Shown here one piece after another: positions 1-5,399 of a DNA stretch of 7,295 nucleotides; position 1 is the stretch's first letter; every line of letters begins with the position of its first letter. Both the position numbers and the translations under genes were made by a program. The DNA comes from Candidatus Hydrogenedentota bacterium (lineage in GTDB: Bacteria > Hydrogenedentota > Hydrogenedentia > Hydrogenedentiales > CAITNO01). The notes under the pieces are model-generated. The model searched no databases, had not been told where the DNA came from, and saw nothing but the letters and a program-made list of their open reading frames with translations. The DNA is taken from contig CAIXUF010001116.1 in NCBI GenBank assembly GCA_903922535.1, positions 1-7,295 of the forward strand, given 5' to 3'.

Positions 1-17
1 GACGAAATGATCCCGTG

Positions 18-23
18 TATACT
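18..23 (+). promoter_or_regulatory. Possible -10 box upstream of the HicBA-like pair
   Basis: TATACT matches the sigma70 -10 consensus at 5 of 6 bases. A -35 box at normal spacing would fall off the left edge of the window and cannot be checked. The box lies between CCCGT (12-16) and ACGGG (34-38), a 5-bp inverted repeat that could be an operator but is short enough to be chance. Confidence 0.3.
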
Positions 24-94
24 TTGAATGGTGACGGGTCGTGAATTCGTTCGCGGTATCCGCCAAAGGAAAAAGGGATTGAACAGGACACCGT

Positions 95-110
95 CAGATG
101 TTGTCATCTG
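95..110 (+). promoter_or_regulatory. Perfect hairpin enclosing the first ATG of the HicB-like gene
   Basis: CAGATG-TTGT-CATCTG is a perfect 6-bp inverted repeat with a 4-nt loop. The ATG at 98 is part of its 5' arm. It could be a repressor operator of the toxin-antitoxin unit, an mRNA hairpin that limits initiation at 98, or chance. If it limits initiation, ATG 116 or 128 may be used. Confidence 0.3.
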
Positions 111-502
111 GACCAATGAATAGAAAGATGCGGATTATAACGTTGAAGGGGCCGATTACCGTAACGTATCGGGAGGAAGGCGGGGAAGTGCTCGCCAGGG
201 CGCTTCAGTTCGATCTTGTCGGAGTGGGCAAGACCCGCGATGATGCCCTGAAAGAACTCCAGGATCTCTTTTCTGATTATGCTGAAGAAGTGTTGAGCAC
301 TGGGGGGAAAGTCAGGTTTTTCAATCCTTCCGACTCCGAAGAATGGGACAATTCGGAAAAACAGTTGTTCAATGTGGTGTTTGTGCTTGTAAGAAAAGGC
401 CATCAGACTGATTTGTCTTCGGTATGTGACAACATCCAGGATCTTCACCGGATGCGCAAGAGCGTTGAGAGCATCCGACTTCAGCCATGTTGTTCCGCGT
501 AG
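98..502 (+). CDS. HicB-like antitoxin, first gene of a probable toxin-antitoxin pair
   Basis: This is a 134-residue soluble protein. Residues about 18-66 have the HicB-type pattern: a short beta hairpin (ITVTYREEGGEVLARALQF), then a G-K-T-R-D-D-A-L turn leading into a helix rich in Leu, Asp and Glu. HicB proteins neutralise the partner RNase HicA and usually repress their own operon through a C-terminal HTH or ribbon-helix-helix domain. The C-terminal half here (about 67-134) shows no such domain that I can recognise, so the DNA-binding role is open. The ATG at 98 has an AGGA at 85-88 with a 9-nt spacer. In-frame ATGs at 116 and 128 would still keep the whole HicB-like core. The gene lies 10 bp before a HicA-like gene. 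Its composition is markedly AT-richer than the operon to the right, consistent with transfer. The family call rests on pattern recognition, not on a database match. Confidence 0.6.
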   Translation: MLSSGPMNRKMRIITLKGPITVTYREEGGEVLARALQFDLVGVGKTRDDALKELQDLFSDYAEEVLSTGGKVRFFNPSDSEEWDNSEKQLFNVVFVLVRKGHQTDLSSVCDNIQDLHRMRKSVESIRLQPCCSA

Positions 503-505
503 GTG
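501..505 (+). promoter_or_regulatory. Ribosome binding site of the HicA-like gene
   Basis: AGGTG overlaps the stop codon of the HicB-like gene (500-502) and is 7 nt from ATG 513. This fixes the start of the small toxin-like gene and suggests that its translation depends on that of the upstream gene. Confidence 0.5.
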
Positions 506-512
506 TCTACCG

Positions 513-737
513 ATGCCCGCCCCAATCCCCTTTGCTGAGTTCAAACGCAAAATGAAGCATTTGGGGGTTGTCCTCAAACAAGGGGGAAAGGCGACGCACT
601 TCAAGCTCGTCAGGAAGGTTGGAGATCAGAATCTGGTCTATTGCATTGCCAGAAGCGGAAATGAAGTGCTGGGGTGCTATATCGTTGGCACCAAAAGAGC
701 GCTGCAAATCTCCGACGACGAGTTTGACAAAGCGTGA
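513..737 (+). CDS. HicA-like toxin (putative mRNA interferase)
   Basis: This is a 74-residue basic protein. HicA toxins are small dsRBD-fold RNases with one catalytic His after a glycine-rich turn. Here that corresponds to G24-G25-K26-A27-T28-H29-F30-K31, followed by a beta strand (LVYCIAR). The C-terminal part (EVLGCYIVGTKRALQISDDEF) resembles HicA variants that end in an Arg/Leu helix and an acidic E-F tail. The family's usual G-S-H spacing is changed to G-K-A-T-H, so activity is uncertain. The ATG at 513 is chosen because AGGTG (501-505) overlaps the upstream stop and leaves a 7-nt spacer. The frame stays open upstream to 426, but that part overlaps the HicB-like gene and lacks family character. 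Coupling to the upstream gene fits a toxin-antitoxin pair, although the order is the reverse of the classical hicA-hicB arrangement. A HicA-fold protein of other function is the main alternative. Confidence 0.58.
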   Translation: MPAPIPFAEFKRKMKHLGVVLKQGGKATHFKLVRKVGDQNLVYCIARSGNEVLGCYIVGTKRALQISDDEFDKA

Positions 738-763
738 GCCGGTTCACCCCCAACCCGCAGCCC

Positions 764-1768
764 TCACCCGCATAACTTCAGCGACGGGTCTGCCGGCGCG
801 TCCATGCCCTCCCCCGTCAAGCCCAGCGCAAAACGCGAATGCCCCGCGGCGGCAATCATCGCGCCATTGTCCACGCAGTAGGTGAACGGCGGCAGAAACA
901 CCTCCGCGGGCAGTTCCAGCGCCCGTTCCCGCAGCAGTTGGTTTGCCGCCACGCCGCCCGCAATCACCAGCCGCTCCGCCCCTGTCCGGTCCAGTGCCTG
1001 CCGCGTTTTGAGGATCAGCGTGTCGATGGCTGCGGCCTGAAAACTTGCGGCCAGGTCGGCCACGTTGGCCCCGGGATTCTCGCGGGTAGCATAAAGCACC
1101 GCCGTCTTGAGCCCGCTGTAGCTGAAATCGAGCGTGTCCTGCCGCTGCATGGCGCGGGGGAACGCATAGGCCCGCGGATTGCCACCCGCCGCCGCTTTCT
1201 GAATCGACGGCCCGCCCGGATAGGGCAGGCCCAGCAACCGCGCCACCTTGTCGAACGATTCGCCCACCGCGTCGTCGCGCGTTGTGGCCAGCAGTTCATA
1301 GGCGTGCGGCGCGGCGCAGTGGATAATCTGCGTGTGGCCACCGCTCACCACGAGGGACAGAAAGGGAAACCCGGGGGCCTTGCCGCCGAGAAACGCCGAG
1401 AACAGATGCCCCTCAATGTGGTGCACCGGCACAAAGGGCTTTTTCCAGGCATAAGCCAGCGCCTTGGCGAAGCCCAGCCCCACCAGCAGCGACCCCATCA
1501 GTCCCGGCCCCCGCGTCGCCGCAATGGCGTCAATCGCGGGCGCATCGCCGGGGCCGCGCTCCAGCCCCGCATCGCGCAGGGCCGCCTCCACCAGTTGATA
1601 GATAATCTTTGTGTGCTGGCGAGATGCGATCTCGGGCACGACCCCGCCAAACTCGCGGTGGATGTCGATTTGCGACGCGACCAGGTTCGACAGTACGGTC
1701 CGCCCGTCCGCCACCACGGCCGCGCCGGTTTCATCACAGGAAGACTCTATGCCGAGCACAACACTCAT
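764..1768 (-). CDS. tsaD: tRNA N6-adenosine threonylcarbamoyltransferase TsaD
   Basis: TsaD transfers threonylcarbamoyl from TC-AMP to A37 of ANN-decoding tRNAs (t6A) in the cytoplasm, working with TsaB, TsaE and the TC-AMP synthase TsaC. The protein has 334 residues, the normal bacterial length. Visible family motifs are the N-terminal GIESSCDETGAAVV, the metal-binding H117-I-E-G-H121, the nucleotide-binding VSGGHT (141-146), the GESFDKVARLLGLPYPGGP block (169-187), DFSYSGLKTAV, VIAGGVAAN, and YCVDNGAMIA with the third metal ligand D300. No key residue is missing. The start is set by ATG 1768, with GGAG at 1777-1780 (8-nt spacer). This ATG overlaps the TGA of the upstream deacetylase gene as ATGA, implying translational coupling. 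It is the last gene of the operon. Its stop lies 26 bp from the convergent HicA-like gene with no clear terminator between them. Confidence 0.97.
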   Translation of the reverse strand: MSVVLGIESSCDETGAAVVADGRTVLSNLVASQIDIHREFGGVVPEIASRQHTKIIYQLVEAALRDAGLERGPGDAPAIDAIAATRGPGLMGSLLVGLGFAKALAYAWKKPFVPVHHIEGHLFSAFLGGKAPGFPFLSLVVSGGHTQIIHCAAPHAYELLATTRDDAVGESFDKVARLLGLPYPGGPSIQKAAAGGNPRAYAFPRAMQRQDTLDFSYSGLKTAVLYATRENPGANVADLAASFQAAAIDTLILKTRQALDRTGAERLVIAGGVAANQLLRERALELPAEVFLPPFTYCVDNGAMIAAAGHSRFALGLTGEGMDAPADPSLKLCG

Positions 1769-3858
1769 GGGAGCAACTCCGATACGTGAACCAGTTCAAT
1801 CCCGCGCGCCGACAGCCCGGGCAGCACCTCCCGGAGCACAGAAACGGTGTTGTGCCGGAAATGGCCGATACCCACGGCCGCGCCGCGCTTCTGCGCCCCG
1901 TCGACCAGCATTTCAAACTGGCCGCGGATGTAGTCAGGCGCGCTTTCATTGTCCAAAAACACATCACGGTCCGCCGTGCGCACGCCCAGCGCCGCCGCTG
2001 CGGCGTGCCCGGCCGAGTGCCCCGTGGTCCGGCTGTCGATGAAATATAACTTTTGATCGCGCACCACTTCCATAAACCACTGCGTGCGGTCATAATCCTG
2101 AATGAATTTGCCGCCCGTGTGGTAGTTGACCCCCTTTGCGCCGGGCACCTGCGCCAGCGCGTCCAGTGTGAGCCGGCGGATCATGTCCCGGTCCATGCCC
2201 GTGTCCAGTTGCCCCCCCACCGCATGGATGCCCTTCACCGCCGTTTCCATCGGCATGTGCAGCATCACCTCAAACCCTTTTTCCTCTGCCCGCTGTGCCG
2301 TGGTGCGGGCCGCCGGTGTGTTCGGCAAAATCGCCAGCGTCACCTTCGGGTCCAGCGCCAGTACCTGCTCCGTGTCCGGGCCACCGTACCCACCGTCATC
2401 CAGAATCACCGCCAGTCGCGGCCGGCCATCCCTCGCCGAGGCAATGAGCAGCTTCTTCGTTGGCTCAGGTTTGGGTTGAATGATGGGCTCCGAAGGAGAG
2501 GACTGCGAGTCAGGGGAGACACGGGAATCGGGGAATGAGGACGCAGGCTCCAACGCGGGAAGTGGCGCGGAGATGTTCACCTGCGGTGCCGGTTTCGGCA
2601 ACGGCGTCGGTTCCGGTATGGAAGCCGGTAAGGGAAGGGACGCGGGCTCAGGTTCGGGTTGTGCTATTGGTTCCGGTTGCGTTTCCGGCTTTGGCTCCGG
2701 CACACGCTCCGGCACAGGCGATGCCTCGAATACTTGTACAGGCCCAGCTTCCACCACCCTGGGAACGCCAATCTCCCGGTTGGCCTCCGGCGCTGGTGCC
2801 ACTGCCACCTGCGGTGCGTCGTCCGGTAACGGCGCGGGTACAGACGGTGCCACAGATACTGGCACATGCTCAGGCTCCACCACCTTGGGAACGCCAATCT
2901 CCTGGTTGGCCTCCGGCGCTAATGTCACTGCAGGAGGCGGGAGCGGAACGATCTCCGCCAGTGCCGGATCTGGCACGGGTGTGGGCTGTGAAACCAGTTG
3001 GGTTGGCGGTTGGGGCATAGGTTCCGGTGCGGACGGCACCACGGGCGTCGGTGCAGGCTCAGGCAGCGTCTCGCTGGGAACACCCATCTCCCGATTGATT
3101 CTCACTGTCTCTATCTCAATTTTTCTGTCTGTTTTTATCTTTATGCGCCTGTTTAGATCTGCTATGATCTCATCTGTATCTTTGACCGGCTCACTACCCT
3201 TCAACACCGGAACCGCCCTTTCGGGAGCGGCTTCCATCGGATGAATGACTGCCTCGGCGATGATCCGGCTTTGCTGAGTCACACGAATCCGCGCCGCGCC
3301 AGGCTCAGTGCCGCGCTGTTCAATCACACTCAGTCGGCTCCCCGCCAGATTGGCCACCAGCCGTGACCGCAGTTTGGGCCAGTTCAGGTCCGGCGGCAGC
3401 GTCACGTCATAACCGCGATACTGCCATTTCCCCCACGCGTCACTGCGCGTTTCCGAAGACAGGCTTTTGATGTTGGCCGGTGGAACCGTGCTTTCCACCA
3501 GGGCACGGTCAATCGCGTCATTTGCCACGGGCGGTAACACCGGCTGTGGTGGGGTGGCGGCTGTTTTGGGAGCGGGATTGGGTGCGGCTTTGGCCGCAGC
3601 CACCGGCGCGGGCGCAGACACGGATTGCGGCACGGGTTGCGCCGCCTCGGCAATGGTGGGCGGCATGGCGCGCCACTGCCGCCAGAGCAGGCTTGCCGTG
3701 CCGCCGAGAATGGCCAGCAGCACAAGAGCCAGCAGGAATATGAGCACATGCTGGGCTTCAATGTTGCCGCCTCGGGGACGGCGGCGCATGAGCGGAAACG
3801 GTTTGGGCAGTTTCGCCGCTGGCTTCCTTCCGGCCATGTTGTCTTCGTCGCGTTTCAT
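1765..3858 (-). CDS. Membrane-anchored divergent polysaccharide deacetylase (YibQ/DUF610 type) with long proline-rich linker
   Basis: This 697-residue protein has three parts. The N-terminus is short and basic with one membrane segment (about 37-57). A Pro/Ala/Glu-rich stretch follows (about 62-478), interrupted by a small probably folded segment (about 125-205). The C-terminal domain (about 480-697) is a divergent polysaccharide deacetylase (PF04748, like E. coli YibQ). It shows LAVILDDGGYGG (482-493), LHMPME (533-538), GVNYHTGG (576-583), DSRT (608-611), RDVFLDN (631-637) and IGHFR (664-668). The family is NodB-like and presumably acts on envelope glycans, but its substrate is unproven. The usual N-N-H-M-G-S and I-G-H-P motifs are altered here. 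Linker residues 255, 318 and 360 begin three copies of an N-R/Q-E-I/M-G-V-P motif. The ATG at 3858 has only weak SD-like sequence. An ATG at 3837 is an alternative. The gene follows murI by 42 bp and overlaps tsaD by 4 bp. Confidence 0.9.
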   Translation of the reverse strand: MKRDEDNMAGRKPAAKLPKPFPLMRRRPRGGNIEAQHVLIFLLALVLLAILGGTASLLWRQWRAMPPTIAEAAQPVPQSVSAPAPVAAAKAAPNPAPKTAATPPQPVLPPVANDAIDRALVESTVPPANIKSLSSETRSDAWGKWQYRGYDVTLPPDLNWPKLRSRLVANLAGSRLSVIEQRGTEPGAARIRVTQQSRIIAEAVIHPMEAAPERAVPVLKGSEPVKDTDEIIADLNRRIKIKTDRKIEIETVRINREMGVPSETLPEPAPTPVVPSAPEPMPQPPTQLVSQPTPVPDPALAEIVPLPPPAVTLAPEANQEIGVPKVVEPEHVPVSVAPSVPAPLPDDAPQVAVAPAPEANREIGVPRVVEAGPVQVFEASPVPERVPEPKPETQPEPIAQPEPEPASLPLPASIPEPTPLPKPAPQVNISAPLPALEPASSFPDSRVSPDSQSSPSEPIIQPKPEPTKKLLIASARDGRPRLAVILDDGGYGGPDTEQVLALDPKVTLAILPNTPAARTTAQRAEEKGFEVMLHMPMETAVKGIHAVGGQLDTGMDRDMIRRLTLDALAQVPGAKGVNYHTGGKFIQDYDRTQWFMEVVRDQKLYFIDSRTTGHSAGHAAAAALGVRTADRDVFLDNESAPDYIRGQFEMLVDGAQKRGAAVGIGHFRHNTVSVLREVLPGLSARGIELVHVSELLP
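2750..2805. repeat. Direct repeat copy A within the deacetylase linker
   Basis: This 56-bp segment matches 2876-2931 at 51 of 56 positions by eye, offset by exactly 126 bp (42 codons). On the coding strand it encodes the EANREIGVPRVVE copy at residues about 358-370. It lies wholly inside the coding region and keeps the reading frame, so it looks like an internal in-frame duplication rather than a mobile element. Confidence 0.85.
2876..2931. repeat. Direct repeat copy B within the deacetylase linker
   Basis: This is the partner of 2750-2805, 51 of 56 bases identical and 126 bp away. It encodes the EANQEIGVPKVVE copy at residues about 316-328. Several of the differences are synonymous or conservative (R to Q, K to R), which suggests the motif has been kept since duplication. 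Confidence 0.85.
3076..3097. repeat. Shorter, diverged third copy of the linker repeat
   Basis: This segment matches the core of copies A and B at 19 of 22 bases by eye and encodes INREMGVP at residues 254-261. It lies 189 bp (63 codons) from copy B. The two distances, 126 and 189 bp, are both multiples of 63 bp. Confidence 0.65.
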
Positions 3859-3900
3859 GCTCGGGTCTTTATCCCCAACCGAGTGTGCCGGGAAGCGGTC

Positions 3901-4722
3901 TCAGCCCGTCTGCACATCCACCCACTCCACCCCCGCCAGGGGATGCCCCAGGAACCGCGCGCCCACCCGCGCAAAACTCACCGGAGAGTCGCTTACCAGA
4001 AACCGATGCTTTCCAGGGGTCAAGGCCCCGCGCAGCAGGCCCGATTCCCGCAGCACCGCCTCCACCGCCTTCGCCGTTTCCTGGGCGCTGTCCACCAGCC
4101 GCACCCCCGGCCCGGCCGCCTCGGCAATCGGGCCGCGCAGCAGCGGATAGTGCGTGCAGCCGAGCACGAGCGTGTCAATGCGGCGCGCGGCGAGTTTCGC
4201 CAGATAGGTCCGCGCAACGGTCCGGGGCAGTTCGCCGCGGGTCCAGCCCTCCTCCGCCAGAGGCACAAACAGCGTACAGGCCTTGGAATAGACGCGAATG
4301 TCGGAATTGAGCGCCGCGATGGCCCGCGTGTACGCGCCGCTGGCCACGGTGCCCGAGGTTCCGATCACACCGACGCGCCCGTTCTTGCAGCAGCGCACCG
4401 CCTCGCGCGCGCCCGGTTCCACCACGCCCACCACGGGCACCGGCAGTTCCGCGGCCAGCGATTCCAGCGCATAGGCCGAGGCCGTGTTGCAGGCCACCAC
4501 CAGCAGCTTGATGCCGCGCTCGGTCAGTCGGGCCGCGCAGGATCGCGCATAGCGGATCACCGTGTCCGCCGATTTCGTGCCGTAGGGAACACGGGCCGTG
4601 TCGCCGAGATAGCAGAGATGCTCGTGGGGCAGACGCTGCGCGATGCGCTTGAACACCGTGAGCCCGCCCACGCCGGAGTCAAAGATGCCGATGGCCCGGC
4701 CGGCCGCGCCCGTGCGCGTCAT
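3901..4722 (-). CDS. murI: Glutamate racemase MurI
   Basis: MurI interconverts L- and D-glutamate without a cofactor, supplying D-Glu for the peptidoglycan stem peptide. The protein has 273 residues, close to B. subtilis RacE and other MurI enzymes. The catalytic set is intact: D15 in IFDSGVGG, C78 in VVACNTAS, and C189 with H191 in LGCTHYPLL. DTARVPYG (41-48) is the substrate-binding loop, and GVIGTSGTV (118-126) and the C-terminal FLVSDSPVSFARVGARFLG are also typical. The start is ATG 4722, because the conserved protein begins just after it and because it overlaps the TGA of the GerMN gene as ATGA (4719-4722). An in-frame extension to 4896 would run through the GerMN gene and has no family match. 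The murI-gerM neighbourhood recalls the racE-gerM region of B. subtilis. It sits mid-operon and is probably translated by coupling, since only a weak CGGG precedes the ATG. Confidence 0.97.
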   Translation of the reverse strand: MTRTGAAGRAIGIFDSGVGGLTVFKRIAQRLPHEHLCYLGDTARVPYGTKSADTVIRYARSCAARLTERGIKLLVVACNTASAYALESLAAELPVPVVGVVEPGAREAVRCCKNGRVGVIGTSGTVASGAYTRAIAALNSDIRVYSKACTLFVPLAEEGWTRGELPRTVARTYLAKLAARRIDTLVLGCTHYPLLRGPIAEAAGPGVRLVDSAQETAKAVEAVLRESGLLRGALTPGKHRFLVSDSPVSFARVGARFLGHPLAGVEWVDVQTG

Positions 4723-5387
4723 CCCGTCGCCGCCTGAATCCAGCCTGGGTCCGGGGCGATGGGCTGGCTGAGATCCACATGGGCCGGAAATCCGTCGGTC
4801 GGCGGCGCGCCCTCGACCAGGAAACGGACCCGTTTGACCTCGGCCTTGTCCTGGCCTCGCAATGCCGGCTGCGTCACGGTGGCGACAATGCCGCACACCA
4901 GCATGCCCTCGAGGCCCGCGCTCTTGAGCCGCGCATGCGCCAGCGCCACCTCACTGGAGAAATCGACCACCAGTTCCCCCGAATCCATCAGGTAAAGCCC
5001 GCGCAAACGCGCGTTGGTGGGAAGAATGGGGGTGAATCCGTTCTGGCGGGGGCCGCCGATTAATCCGGCGATGGCGCGCCGGCAGTTCTCCACCGTGCTG
5101 CCGCTGAATTCAATCGTGGCGGACTCGGCGGCAAGTCCCTGCCCGCTGTTGGCGGAAAAATAGAGCTGAATGTCCTTTGTGCCCGCCGCCCCCCCGGGCT
5201 GCGGCTTGGCCGGTGCGGCATTGCCCCCTGCCGGCGCCCCGCTTTGAAAGGACGCCAGCGGCGACTGCCCGTTGCGCAGCATCTCGTTTACAAGCATCGC
5301 TATGACAAAGCAGAGGATCAGTGTGGCCATGGCCCACACTGCCAGGCCCAGCCGGGTAAGAATACGCTTTCTTGTGTCATAGCTCAC
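4719..5387 (-). CDS. GerMN-domain membrane-anchored protein
   Basis: This 222-residue protein has a short basic N-terminus, one membrane segment (about 13-34), a Gly/Ala/Pro-rich spacer (about 40-71) and a C-terminal GerMN domain (about 72-210). The domain shows IQLYFSANSGQGL, a central helix (NCRRAIAGLIGGP), LRGLYLMDSGELVVDFSSEV, then ATVTQ, VKRVRFLVEG and the closing HVDLSQPI, all typical of GerMN. Known GerMN proteins include B. subtilis GerM, needed for sporulation and germination. In non-sporulating bacteria the role is unknown and probably involves envelope or peptidoglycan. It presumably faces the periplasm. The start is GTG 5387, since no ATG lies before the membrane segment. It has AGGA (5397-5400) with a 9-nt spacer, overlapping the amidase stop 12 bp upstream. 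Its own stop overlaps the murI start by 4 bp. Its position between an amidase and MurI supports a cell-wall function. Confidence 0.85.
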   Translation of the reverse strand: MSYDTRKRILTRLGLAVWAMATLILCFVIAMLVNEMLRNGQSPLASFQSGAPAGGNAAPAKPQPGGAAGTKDIQLYFSANSGQGLAAESATIEFSGSTVENCRRAIAGLIGGPRQNGFTPILPTNARLRGLYLMDSGELVVDFSSEVALAHARLKSAGLEGMLVCGIVATVTQPALRGQDKAEVKRVRFLVEGAPPTDGFPAHVDLSQPIAPDPGWIQAATG

Positions 5388-5399
5388 GGCGGTGTGTCC

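Noticed and set aside
426..512. An N-terminal extension of the HicA-like protein
   Set aside because: It overlaps the HicB-like gene and lacks family character. ATG 513 has its own RBS and gives a normal HicA length.
104..604. A 166-codon open frame on the - strand opposite the HicBA-like pair
   Set aside because: No family resemblance and no RBS. The + strand pair has coupled starts and family patterns.
734..747. The GTGAGCCGGTTCAC imperfect palindrome as a bidirectional terminator
   Set aside because: The stem has no loop to speak of, contains a mismatch, and neither side has a T-run. It is not a credible intrinsic terminator.
839..1789. A 316-codon open frame on the + strand opposite tsaD
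   Set aside because: It is a shadow of tsaD with Arg/His-rich composition and no recognisable domain.
2750..2931. Direct repeats considered as a CRISPR array or mobile-element remnant
   Set aside because: There are only two good copies, both in frame within a coding region, and the intervening sequence encodes continuous linker protein.
2480..3244. A 254-codon open frame on the + strand rich in Gly, Ser and Thr
   Set aside because: It is the antisense of the Pro/Ala/Glu-rich linker of the deacetylase. The low-complexity Gly/Ser product mirrors that repeat composition and has no RBS or family features.
3625..4737. A 370-codon open frame on the + strand opposite murI and the start of the deacetylase gene
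   Set aside because: It has Arg/Ala/His-rich antisense composition and spans two well-supported genes on the other strand.
4723..4896. A 58-codon N-terminal extension of MurI
   Set aside because: It overlaps the GerMN gene in another frame and has Arg/Gly-rich shadow composition. ATG 4722 with an ATGA overlap fits the family length.
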